In this document: piece by piece, positions 12,177-19,596 of the stretch
How the letters are laid out: each line of letters begins with the position of its first letter
How positions within the stretch are numbered: position 1 is the first letter of the stretch
Assembly: GCF_900182705.1 (NCBI RefSeq)
Contig: NZ_FXTP01000005.1
Span: 62,001 to 126,000, forward strand
Origin: Gracilimonas mengyeensis
Lineage (GTDB): Bacteria; Bacteroidota; Rhodothermia; Balneolales; Balneolaceae
Direction: 5' to 3'
DNA: 64,000 nucleotides
Program-made: the position numbers and the translations under genes
The notes under the pieces: model-generated
Database searches by the model: none
What the model was told of the DNA's origin: nothing
Seen by the model: the letters and a program-made list of their open reading frames with translations, nothing else

Positions 12177-12259
12177 GCATATAACTATGTCGCTATCTCA
12201 GCGGCACCCACCTCGACAAAACCGCTCAATTCTATTATAACTTTTCCCCGACAGGGAAA
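12170..12259 (+). promoter_or_regulatory. Candidate arginine attenuator (mutually exclusive hairpins after the leader ORF)
   Basis: Four short segments can pair in competing ways. The Arg-codon end GCGGT (12170-12174) pairs with ACCGC (12221-12225). GTCGCT (12189-12194) pairs with AGCGGC (12200-12205) around a 5-base loop. AGCGG (12200-12204) pairs with CCGCT (12222-12226). The second and third stems share an arm, so a ribosome parked on the Arg codons would decide between them. A T-rich tract (12227-12245) follows the third stem. A further small hairpin TTTCCC/GGGAAA (12243-12259) lies 26 bases before the GNAT start codon and could act on translation. Whether control is transcriptional or translational is not clear from the sequence. 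Confidence 0.55.
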
Positions 12260-12285
12260 TTCCATAAAGATCTCACTCAACCATC

Positions 12286-12936
12286 ATGTCTGTTCAAATC
12301 CAAGTTGCTTCCGAAAAGCATAGCACTTATGCCGAAGAAATCACGCTAATGATTGAAACGGCTGCACGCCAGCGCGGCACCGGTATTGCAAAACGTGATC
12401 CGGAATACGTCAAAAAGAAGCTGCGTAACGGTAACGCCATCATCGCTTTAGACGGCAACAAGCTGGCCGGCTTCTGCTACATCGAGGTGTGGGAAAACAA
12501 AAAATATGTAGCCAACTCGGGATTGATTGTACACCCCCACTACCGCGGCATGGGGCTGGCCAAAAACATCAAAGCCAAGGCGTTTGAGCTCTCCCGTAAA
12601 AAATATCCCGGCTCCAAATTATTCGGGATTACCACCAGCCTTCCCGTCATGAAAATCAACTCGGACCTTGGCTACAAGCCCGTCACCTTTTCTGAGCTTA
12701 CCCGTGACGAGACCTTCTGGGATGGTTGCCAAAGCTGCCCCAATTATGACATCCTTACCCGTAATGAGCGCAAGAATTGTTTGTGTACCGGCATGATGTA
12801 CGATCCCAATCAACCCAATAAAAAACCCAAGGCTGAGCGTGAGAAAAACATTGCCAAATATTACCGGTGGGTGAAAATGAAAACCAACAAGTACCTGAAG
12901 AAACTGAATCCCATGAGCATGTTTTTTTCCATTTAA
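12286..12936 (+). CDS. GNAT-family acyltransferase opening the arginine cluster (probable glutamate N-acyltransferase step)
   Basis: The 216-residue protein has the GNAT acyl-CoA-binding motif 'HPHYRGMGLAKNI' at about residues 83-95, preceded by the beta strand 'KYVANSGLIV'. The C-terminal third is unusual for GNATs: it holds four cysteines (C148, C151, C165, C167 in 'GCQSCPNY...NCLCTG') that could bind a metal, and a basic tail. No argA or argJ of the usual kinds is in the cluster, so this gene is the natural candidate for N-acylation of glutamate. Acetyl versus succinyl donor cannot be told from this sequence. Its position directly behind the arginine leader supports the role. Confidence 0.75.
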   Translation: MSVQIQVASEKHSTYAEEITLMIETAARQRGTGIAKRDPEYVKKKLRNGNAIIALDGNKLAGFCYIEVWENKKYVANSGLIVHPHYRGMGLAKNIKAKAFELSRKKYPGSKLFGITTSLPVMKINSDLGYKPVTFSELTRDETFWDGCQSCPNYDILTRNERKNCLCTGMMYDPNQPNKKPKAEREKNIAKYYRWVKMKTNKYLKKLNPMSMFFSI

Positions 12937-12958
12937 ACACTATGAATTTTAATAGACC

Positions 12959-13063
12959 GTCATTGCAAGGAGCCAAAAAGCGAAATCCTAAATATTTCAT
13001 GGAGATCGCTACGTCGAATACCAGCACAGGCTTAGTCTCAACATCCATACTCCTTGCGATGAC
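12959..13063 (+). repeat. Imperfect palindromic intergenic repeat between the GNAT gene and argG
   Basis: The outer arms GTCATTGCAAGGAG (12959-12972) and CTCCTTGCGATGAC (13050-13063) are inverted repeats matching at 13 of 14 positions. The middle holds 'GGAGATCGCTACGTCG', a phrase familiar from dispersed palindromic repeats in many bacterial genomes. The unit fills most of the 154-bp gap before argG. It may be a REP/MITE-like element, and its RNA could form a long hairpin inside the operon transcript. There is no coding potential. Confidence 0.65.
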
Positions 13064-13090
13064 ACAAACTCATTCAAATTCCATTCAATC

Positions 13091-14293
13091 ATGACTGAAA
13101 AGAAAAAAGTTTTACTCGCCTTTAGCGGCGGACTCGATACCAGCTACTGCGCCATATGGCTGGCTAAAGAAAAAGGCTATGACGTGCACACCGCAGCCGT
13201 AAATACCGGTGGTTTTGATGCCGAAGAAACCGAAGCACTGGCTGAAAAAGCCCAAAAGCTCGGCATTCAAAATCACGTAATGTTGAATGTGGAAGAGGAA
13301 TTCTATCAAAAGGGCATTAAATATCTGGTATTTGGGAATGTGTTGAAAAACCACACCTACCCACTATCGGTAAGTGCCGAGCGGGTATTCCAAGCCGTAG
13401 CTATTGCTGAATATGCTAAAGAAATTGGCGCCGATGCCATCGCTCACGGAAGCACCGGGGCCGGGAACGACCAGGTTCGTTTTGATTTAGTGTTTAATGT
13501 GATGGCGCCCGGTGTGGAGATCATCACCCCTATTCGTGATCAAAAACTGAGCCGTGAAGAAGAAGTGGAATACCTGAAGGAAAACGGCATCGATCAGGAA
13601 TGGGCCAAAGCCAAATATTCCATCAATCAGGGATTGTGGGGCACCTCCGTCGGCGGCGCCGAAACGCTGACTTCGCACCAGGGACTTCCCGAAGATGCCT
13701 GGCCTACTAAAGTAACCGCCACCGATTCGAAAAAAGTGGAATTGGAATTTAAACAAGGCGAGTTGATTGGCATTGACGGCCAGCAATTCAGCCCGGTTCA
13801 GGCCATTAAAGAACTGGAGAAGATTGCCTCTCCATATGGCGTTGGAAGAGACATTCACGTAGGCGATACCATTATTGGAATTAAAGGTCGTGTGGGATTT
13901 GAGGCAGCTGCGCCAATGATCATCATTAAATCACACCAGCTGCTGGAGAAACACACGCTGGGCAAATGGCAACTGCACTGGAAAGATCAACTCGCCGACT
14001 GGTACGGCATGTTGATGCACGAGGGTCAGTATCTCGACCCCGTGATGCGCAACATTGAAACCTTCCTGGAAGACACGCAAGAGACGGTATCCGGCAAGGT
14101 ATTTGTGAAACTGGAGCACAAACGATTTGAGCTGGAAGGCATCGAATCAGACCATGATTTAATGGCTTCCAAATTTGGCCAGTACGGCGAGATGAACAAC
14201 GCCTGGAGCGGCGAAGATGTGAAAGGCTTCACCAAAATTCTGGCCAATTCTATGCTCATCCAAAAACAAACCCAAAACCAGACCAATGATTAA
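13091..14293 (+). CDS. argG: Argininosuccinate synthase
   Basis: ArgG joins citrulline and aspartate with ATP to give argininosuccinate, the penultimate step of arginine synthesis. The ATP pyrophosphatase loop 'AFSGGLDTSYC' lies at about residues 9-19. Further family stretches are 'AHGSTGAGNDQVRFD' and 'SINQGLWGTSVGG'. At 400 residues it is full length. The argC start lies 8 bases inside its 3' end, indicating translational coupling. The next enzyme, argininosuccinate lyase (argH), is not found in this window. Confidence 0.95.
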   Translation: MTEKKKVLLAFSGGLDTSYCAIWLAKEKGYDVHTAAVNTGGFDAEETEALAEKAQKLGIQNHVMLNVEEEFYQKGIKYLVFGNVLKNHTYPLSVSAERVFQAVAIAEYAKEIGADAIAHGSTGAGNDQVRFDLVFNVMAPGVEIITPIRDQKLSREEEVEYLKENGIDQEWAKAKYSINQGLWGTSVGGAETLTSHQGLPEDAWPTKVTATDSKKVELEFKQGELIGIDGQQFSPVQAIKELEKIASPYGVGRDIHVGDTIIGIKGRVGFEAAAPMIIIKSHQLLEKHTLGKWQLHWKDQLADWYGMLMHEGQYLDPVMRNIETFLEDTQETVSGKVFVKLEHKRFELEGIESDHDLMASKFGQYGEMNNAWSGEDVKGFTKILANSMLIQKQTQNQTND

Positions 14294-15251
14294 AGTCGGA
14301 GTCATAGGAGGCGCGGGATATACCGCCGGAGAACTGCTCAGAATTTTATTGCATCACCCCAAAGCGGAATTGAAAAGCGTGGTGAGCCGCAGTCACAGCG
14401 GGGAGTTTTTGTACAAAGCCCATCCCGACCTGAACGGAGATATCGATCTGAAATTTGATGCAGAACTGAACCAAGATGTAGACGTGGTATTTCTGTGCAT
14501 GGGGCACGGGAATTCCAGAGGTATTGTAGAAAGCGGGGTGATTCCCGAATCGGCCAAAATTGTAGATTTGAGCACGGACTTCCGCCATAAAGAAAGTAGT
14601 AACGGATTTGTATATGGCCTGCCGGAACTGAACCGCGAGGATATCAAAGAAGCAGACAAAATTGCCAACCCCGGCTGCTTTGCCACCTGTATTCAGCTTA
14701 CGCTGTTGCCCTTGGCGGATGCGGGATTGATTAACCAAGACGTGCACGTAACTGCCATCACTGGAAGCACCGGGGCGGGACAAAATCCCACGGCTACCAC
14801 GCACTTTAGCTGGCGCAGCCACAATGCCTCCATCTACAAACCACTGACTCACCGCCACCTGAAAGAAATCAAAGAAAGCCTGACGCAGCTGCAGGATGAT
14901 TTCAGCAACCAAGTGCACTTTATTCCTATGCGCGGAGCGTTTACCCGTGGAATTTTGGCGGTTTCCTATCTTCCCACAGATAAATCACTTGAAGAAGTAC
15001 AGGATTTATTTGAAGCGTATTACGCAGATCATCCCTTCGTGCATCTCTCGGATGAACCGCTGGATGTGAAGCAAATTGTAGGCACCAACAAAGGCTTGCT
15101 GCATCTGCAAAAAGAAAATGGCCAAATCCTCATTACCGGTGTGATTGACAACCTGGTGAAAGGGGCCTCGGGACAGGCCGTGCAAAACATGAATCTCATC
15201 TTTGGACTCGACGAAACGGAAGGACTCACTCTTAAATCAACCGCATTTTAA
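14286..15251 (+). CDS. argC: N-acetyl-gamma-glutamyl-phosphate reductase (or N-succinyl equivalent)
   Basis: ArgC reduces the N-acyl-glutamyl-phosphate made by ArgB to the semialdehyde with NADPH. The protein has an N-terminal Rossmann motif ('VGVIGGAGYTAGELLRIL'), the catalytic cysteine in 'ANPGCFATCIQL' (about residue 134), and the family stretch 'TGSTGAGQNPTATTHFSWR'. At 321 residues it is normal. It overlaps argG by 8 bases and is followed two bases later by proC. The acyl group used may be succinyl rather than acetyl, given the features of the argF' gene in this cluster. Confidence 0.93.
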   Translation: MIKVGVIGGAGYTAGELLRILLHHPKAELKSVVSRSHSGEFLYKAHPDLNGDIDLKFDAELNQDVDVVFLCMGHGNSRGIVESGVIPESAKIVDLSTDFRHKESSNGFVYGLPELNREDIKEADKIANPGCFATCIQLTLLPLADAGLINQDVHVTAITGSTGAGQNPTATTHFSWRSHNASIYKPLTHRHLKEIKESLTQLQDDFSNQVHFIPMRGAFTRGILAVSYLPTDKSLEEVQDLFEAYYADHPFVHLSDEPLDVKQIVGTNKGLLHLQKENGQILITGVIDNLVKGASGQAVQNMNLIFGLDETEGLTLKSTAF

Positions 15252-15253
15252 TC

Positions 15254-16063
15254 ATGGCTAAAAAACACGACATCGCAATTATTGGAGCCGGAAACCTGGG
15301 TATCGCCATCGCAAAAGGCATTGCCGGGGCCAAGTTGGCCAAACCCAAAAACATGTATCTGACCCGCCGGCACCTGGAGAAACTGGCCGACTTAAAGAAG
15401 CAGAAGTTCAACGTGCTGGCTAATAATATTGAAGCCGTACAAAACGCGGAATATGTGTTCTTATGTGTTCAACCCAAGCAGCTGCCTGATGTGCTGAAAG
15501 AAATCAATCCGGTGTTGGATCCTGAAAAACATGTACTGATTTCCACGATTACCGGGGTTGAAATCCCTACCATTGAGCAGCACCTGGAAACGACGATGCC
15601 CATCATCCGGGCCATGCCCAATACGGCTACGGCAATCCAGGAATCGATGACCTGCATGTGTACTAAGAACGCCAGCGAGGATCAGGTAAAAGAAGTGAAG
15701 ACCTTTTTTGAGGCCCTGGGCGAAACGCTGGTGATTGATGAGAACCTGATGAAGGCCGCCACCGTGCTTGCGGCCAGTGGTATTGCCTTTTTCCTGCGGT
15801 ATATTCGTGCGGCTACCCAAGGTGGAATTCAGCTGGGATTCCATGCGGAAGAGGCCCAGAAGATTGCCATGCAGACGGCCCGCGGCGCTGCCTCATTGTT
15901 GGTGGAGGGCGAAAATCACCCCGAAACGGAAATTGATAAAGTAACCACGCCCCAGGGCTGCACCATCGCCGGACTGAACGAGATGGAACACCAGGGCCTC
16001 AGCTCGGCCGTCATCAAAGGATTGATGGCTTCCTATGAAAAAATTAACAACATCACCCAATGA
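15254..16063 (+). CDS. proC: Pyrroline-5-carboxylate reductase
   Basis: ProC reduces 1-pyrroline-5-carboxylate to proline with NAD(P)H. The N-terminal dinucleotide fold 'IAIIGAGNLGIAIAKGIAG' (about residues 7-25), 'RAMPNTATAIQESMT' and the C-terminal 'TPQGCTIAGLNEMEHQGLSSAVIKGL' are the diagnostic ProC blocks. The length of 269 residues fits. It is embedded between argC and argD, overlapping argD by 4 bases, so proline and arginine synthesis from glutamate are co-expressed here. This linkage makes sense because both routes pass through glutamate semialdehyde chemistry. Confidence 0.93.
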   Translation: MAKKHDIAIIGAGNLGIAIAKGIAGAKLAKPKNMYLTRRHLEKLADLKKQKFNVLANNIEAVQNAEYVFLCVQPKQLPDVLKEINPVLDPEKHVLISTITGVEIPTIEQHLETTMPIIRAMPNTATAIQESMTCMCTKNASEDQVKEVKTFFEALGETLVIDENLMKAATVLAASGIAFFLRYIRAATQGGIQLGFHAEEAQKIAMQTARGAASLLVEGENHPETEIDKVTTPQGCTIAGLNEMEHQGLSSAVIKGLMASYEKINNITQ

Positions 16064-17190
16064 ATTTATTTGAAGTTTACCCCCTCTTAGACGTTGAGCC
16101 GGTTAAAGGCAAAGGCCACTATGTGTATGATAAAGAAGGTACCAAGTACCTGGATTTTTATGGCGGTCATGCCGTAATTTCCATCGGGCACGCCCATCCG
16201 CATTATGTGGAACGCGTGAATGCACAGCTCAACGACATCGGTTTTTATTCGAATTCGGTACCCATCAGCATACAGAAGGAACTGGCCAATAAACTGGGCA
16301 AGCTGTCGGGTTACGACGACTGGAGCCTGTTCCTGTGCAACTCCGGTGCCGAAGCCAACGAAAACGCACTTAAGGTAGCCTCAGCCCACAATCAGCGGAA
16401 GAAAATCCTTGCTTTCAAAGGAGCATTCCATGGACGTACTTCGCTGGCTGTGGCTGTTACCGACAAGCCCAGCATCGTATTTCCGGTAAATGAAGGGGCG
16501 GAGGTATTGCGCTATGAAATGGAAGATTTTGACGGTGTGGAAAAAGCGTTGAAGCAGGAAGATGTAAGCGCCGTCATTATTGAAGGCATTCAAGGCATCA
16601 GCGGCATTCATGCTCCTTCTGAAAAATTTCTAAAGCATCTGCGAAAGCTCTGTAATAAAACGGATACCGTACTGATTTTGGATGAGATTCAATCCGGCTT
16701 TGGCCGCGCCGGTACCTTTTTTGCCCATCAGTTGTTTGGGGTTGAACCGGATGTGATTACCATGGCCAAGGGCATGGGCAACGGATTTCCCGTGGCGGGC
16801 GTGTTGATTCATCCCAAATTTGAAGCCTCATTCGGGATGCTTGGAACTACCTTTGGTGGCAACCACCTGGCCTGCGCTGCCGCCTTAGCCGTACTGGAAG
16901 TGATAGAACAGGAAAACCTGCTGCAAAACTCTAAAAATGTAGGAACCTATCTGGGCGAGCAATTGAAGGAAGTACCTAAGGTGAAGGAAATCCGTCAGTT
17001 TGGGTTGATGATTGGCCTGGAGTTTGACCAGCCCGTAGCCGACTGGCGTAAGAAGTTGCTGTATGAGCACCATATTTTTACCGGCTCCTCGTCCAATCCG
17101 AATGTACTGCGGCTGCTGCCTCCACTTTCTGTTACTAAGGAAGAGTGCGATATGCTGGTGGGGGCGTTGAAGAAAGTGGTTAGTGATTGA
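16060..17190 (+). CDS. argD: N-acylornithine aminotransferase
   Basis: This PLP enzyme converts N-acylglutamate semialdehyde to N-acylornithine using glutamate. The class-III aminotransferase signature 'LILDEIQSGFGRAGTFFAHQ' ends 16 residues before the PLP lysine, K237 in 'ITMAKGMGNGFP'. 'NSGAEANENALKVA' binds the phosphate of PLP. At 376 residues it is slightly shorter than the usual ~400 but all blocks are present. It overlaps proC by 4 bases and ends the first tightly packed part of the cluster; the next gene is 374 bp away, past a large palindromic repeat. Confidence 0.93.
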   Translation: MNLFEVYPLLDVEPVKGKGHYVYDKEGTKYLDFYGGHAVISIGHAHPHYVERVNAQLNDIGFYSNSVPISIQKELANKLGKLSGYDDWSLFLCNSGAEANENALKVASAHNQRKKILAFKGAFHGRTSLAVAVTDKPSIVFPVNEGAEVLRYEMEDFDGVEKALKQEDVSAVIIEGIQGISGIHAPSEKFLKHLRKLCNKTDTVLILDEIQSGFGRAGTFFAHQLFGVEPDVITMAKGMGNGFPVAGVLIHPKFEASFGMLGTTFGGNHLACAAALAVLEVIEQENLLQNSKNVGTYLGEQLKEVPKVKEIRQFGLMIGLEFDQPVADWRKKLLYEHHIFTGSSSNPNVLRLLPPLSVTKEECDMLVGALKKVVSD

Positions 17191-17260
17191 AGCTCTGATG
17201 TTGAACCGGGATTAAATGCTTAAAAATGGAATAAGGAAAGATGTTAAACTCTACCAGTAA

Positions 17261-17430
17261 AAGTCCTCCCTTGAGGGAGGTGCCGGGTTTTGACTTGTCA
17301 AAACACGCGGAGGGTGTTAGTGCCAAAGGACCAATTGTCGAAAGTGAACGATAATGCCTTTGGTGCCAACACCTCTCACATTCAATGCGGGAACAGCCGC
17401 ATTGAATGATCTCTCCTCAAGGAGAGACTT
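17261..17430 (+). repeat. Large fold-back palindromic repeat between argD and argF'
   Basis: The 374-bp gap between argD and argF' holds a nested palindrome of about 170 bp and no gene. The outer arms (17261-17280 and 17411-17430) are inverted copies with three differences. Inner arms 'GTGTTAGTGCCAAAGG' and 'CCTTTGGTGCCAACAC' are also near-inverted. Two perfect hairpins lie inside: GTTTTGAC/GTCAAAAC (from 17287) and a 12-bp stem CATTCAATGCGG/CCGCATTGAATG around 'GAACAG' (about 17379-17408). This is probably a dispersed intergenic repeat. It may attenuate or process the operon mRNA at this point. The flanks 17191-17260 and 17431-17564 show nothing recognisable. Confidence 0.75.
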
Positions 17431-17564
17431 AATACTGGCTTGAATCATTTGTAGGATTCGATTACATAATTGAGACTTATAGTGAACAACAAAATTCAAA
17501 CTGACCACACCCCACCGGCCTCTGGGCCGAATCGTTAATTCTGTACTAAAACCTTATTGAAACC

Positions 17565-18518
17565 ATGAACTCATTCCTGTCTATAAACGATGTTGAAAAC
17601 CTGCCGGCGCTGGTGCAAGAGGCGCTGGAGATCAAGAAGAACCCGCATGTATATTCGGATTTGGGACGGCAGCGATCGATGTGCCTGATCTTTCTGAATC
17701 CCAGTTTGCGGACACGATTGAGTTCACAGAAAGCCGCCTTTAACCTGGGTTTGGATACGGCCGTGCTGGATGTCGGCAGTCAGGGGTGGAACCTCGAATT
17801 TGCCGATGGTGTGGTGATGGATGGCGATAAAGCCGAACACATAAAAGAAGCAGCTGCCGTCATCAGTTCCTATTTTGATGTGGTTGCCATTCGCGCTTTT
17901 GCCAAGCTGCAGGATCGCGAGGAAGATTACAGCGAACAGGTGATGTCGGCCTTCAAGGAATACTGCCCCGTACCGGTTATTAACATGGAATCATCGACCG
18001 GGCACCCGCTGCAGGCTTTTGCCGACCTCATCACCATAGAAGAACATAAAAAAGTGGAAAAGCCCAAAGTGGTGTTGACCTGGGCGCCGCATCCCAAAGC
18101 ACTGCCGCAGGCGGTTGCAAACTCCTTTTCGCAATGGATGCAGGCGGCGAATTTTGACTTCACCATCACCCATCCTGAAGGCTATGAGCTGGCCGATGAA
18201 ATGGTGGGCAATGCCAAGGTAGAATACGATCAAGCTAAAGCTTTTGAAGGCGCTGATTTCATCTACGCCAAAAACTGGTCCAATTATAAAGACTATGGAA
18301 AAGTAGTAAGCAAAGACTCAAACTGGATGGTCACCCAGCAAAAAATGCAGCTTACCAACGCAGGAAAGTTTATGCACTGCCTTCCGGTCCGCCGCAATGT
18401 GGTGGTAGAAGGCGCCGTGCTGGATAGCGACCAAAGCATCGTGATTCCCCAAGCGACGAACCGAATTTTTTCAATGCAAACCGTAACCAAAAAAATTCTC
18501 GAAAGTACTCATTCATGA
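17565..18518 (+). CDS. argF': N-acylornithine carbamoyltransferase (N-succinyl specificity favoured)
   Basis: The enzyme carbamoylates the delta-amino group of N-acylornithine instead of free ornithine. It has the family's altered carbamoyl-phosphate motif 'NPSLRTRLSSQKAA' (about residues 45-58), the block 'DGVVMDGDKAEH' (81-92), 'TGHPLQAFADLITIEE', 'YAKNW' and 'HCLPVRRN'. This pattern fits the Bacteroides/Xanthomonas enzymes rather than ordinary ArgF. Residue 90 is Ala. As I recall from work on this family, Glu at the equivalent site gives N-acetylornithine specificity, and Pro, Ala, Ser or Val gives N-succinylornithine specificity. Ala90 thus favours the succinyl form. The argB start overlaps its stop by 4 bases. 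Confidence 0.9.
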   Translation: MNSFLSINDVENLPALVQEALEIKKNPHVYSDLGRQRSMCLIFLNPSLRTRLSSQKAAFNLGLDTAVLDVGSQGWNLEFADGVVMDGDKAEHIKEAAAVISSYFDVVAIRAFAKLQDREEDYSEQVMSAFKEYCPVPVINMESSTGHPLQAFADLITIEEHKKVEKPKVVLTWAPHPKALPQAVANSFSQWMQAANFDFTITHPEGYELADEMVGNAKVEYDQAKAFEGADFIYAKNWSNYKDYGKVVSKDSNWMVTQQKMQLTNAGKFMHCLPVRRNVVVEGAVLDSDQSIVIPQATNRIFSMQTVTKKILESTHS

Positions 18519-19279
18519 AATCCATAAAAGTCATTAAAGTTGGCGGAAAAGTTATTAACAACGAAGACCGGCTGGATGCTTTCCTAAAAGCACTCAGACA
18601 ACTGGAAGGCCCCAAAGTATTGGTGCATGGCGGGGGCTCGGTAGCTTCTACCATGGGCGAACGTCTGGGCATCAAACCCAATATGAAAGACGGACGCCGT
18701 ATCACCGATGACGACACGCAGGAAGTCATCACCATGGTGTATGGCGGACTGGTGAACAAAAATATTGTAGCCAAACTACAGGCCTTGGGTTCTGATGCCG
18801 TCGGGCTTTCAGGTGCTGATGTGAACCTCATCTCTGCTAAAAAGCGAAACCCCGAACCCGTGGACTATGGCTGGGTTGGAGATATTGAGCAGGTACGCAC
18901 CGACTGGCTGCTGGAGTTCTTGCGGAATGATGTGATTCCCGTACTGGCCCCGCTCACGCACGACGGCAAAGGGAATATCCTGAACACCAATGCTGATTCC
19001 ATTGCATCATTTACGGCTTCTGCTTTGGCTGAGTTTTCTTCTGTAGAACTGATGCTCTGCTTTGAACAAGCCGGCGTTATGAAAGATGAAATTATGCTGC
19101 CCGGATTAAATCCCGATTTATATGAGGAGTTAAAGTCCGAGAAAGTCATCACCGACGGCATGATTCCTAAAATAGACTTGGGCTTTGCCGCTTTGAAGCA
19201 AGGAGTTAAGCATGTAACCATCCGCAGCTTTGATGCATTGCAGGAAGAGAAAGCCGGGACAGAGCTGCGGTTAACGTAG
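18515..19279 (+). CDS. argB: N-acetylglutamate kinase family (N-acylglutamate kinase)
   Basis: ArgB phosphorylates the gamma-carboxyl of N-acylglutamate with ATP, and is usually the step controlled by arginine feedback. 'VIKVGGKVI' at the N-terminus, 'KVLVHGGGSVASTMGERLGI' (about residues 30-49), 'GLSGADVNLISAK' and 'NTNADSIASFTASALA' are the amino-acid-kinase blocks. The 254-residue length is the short form, without the N-terminal helix found in arginine-sensitive hexameric enzymes, so direct feedback by arginine is less likely. That fits with control through the leader. It overlaps argF' by 4 bases. Confidence 0.93.
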   Translation: MKSIKVIKVGGKVINNEDRLDAFLKALRQLEGPKVLVHGGGSVASTMGERLGIKPNMKDGRRITDDDTQEVITMVYGGLVNKNIVAKLQALGSDAVGLSGADVNLISAKKRNPEPVDYGWVGDIEQVRTDWLLEFLRNDVIPVLAPLTHDGKGNILNTNADSIASFTASALAEFSSVELMLCFEQAGVMKDEIMLPGLNPDLYEELKSEKVITDGMIPKIDLGFAALKQGVKHVTIRSFDALQEEKAGTELRLT

Positions 19280-19596
19280 TTTCGTTAAGTAAACCTCCAA
19301 GGTTTTTAAAACCTTGGAGGTTTGACTGAATCTCCCAGCCTGGAATCAAGACCTGACAGGTCTGTGCTTGGCAAGAAGTAAAACTGTGATAGCTGTGATG
19401 ATTTTGATCGGTTGAGATGATAGATACGTAAATCACAGTGCATCATATAAATCACACTCATCACAGTTAAAACGAATAGGAACCAGAGGTTCCGGCAGGC
19501 ATTCTGAACGGGACGTTCGGAATGAGTACTAAAATTTGTAGCTAATATTAACTCTGGAAGGGTTCAGAACCCTTCCAGGGTTGTAAAAAATCACTC
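19280..19596 (+). repeat. Gene-free stretch with several short palindromes between argB and the argE-type gene
   Basis: No gene is seen in this 317-bp gap. It holds AAACCTCCAAGGTTTT / AAAACCTTGGAGGTTT (19291-19323, 16-bp arms, a possible terminator just after argB), AGACCTGACAGGTCT near 19350, and inverted copies of ATCACAG-type words between about 19385 and 19470. Near 19501 there is ATTC-GAACG / CGTTC-GAAT, and at 19554-19578 CTGGAAGGGTT / AACCCTTCCAG. Such strings of palindromes are typical of intergenic repeat clusters in this bacterial group. The deacylase gene downstream may have its own promoter as a result. Confidence 0.6.

Noticed and set aside
17317-17508. 63-residue minus-strand ORF between argD and argF'
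   Set aside because: It lies inside and beside the fold-back palindrome; the open frame follows from the repeat and has no family features.
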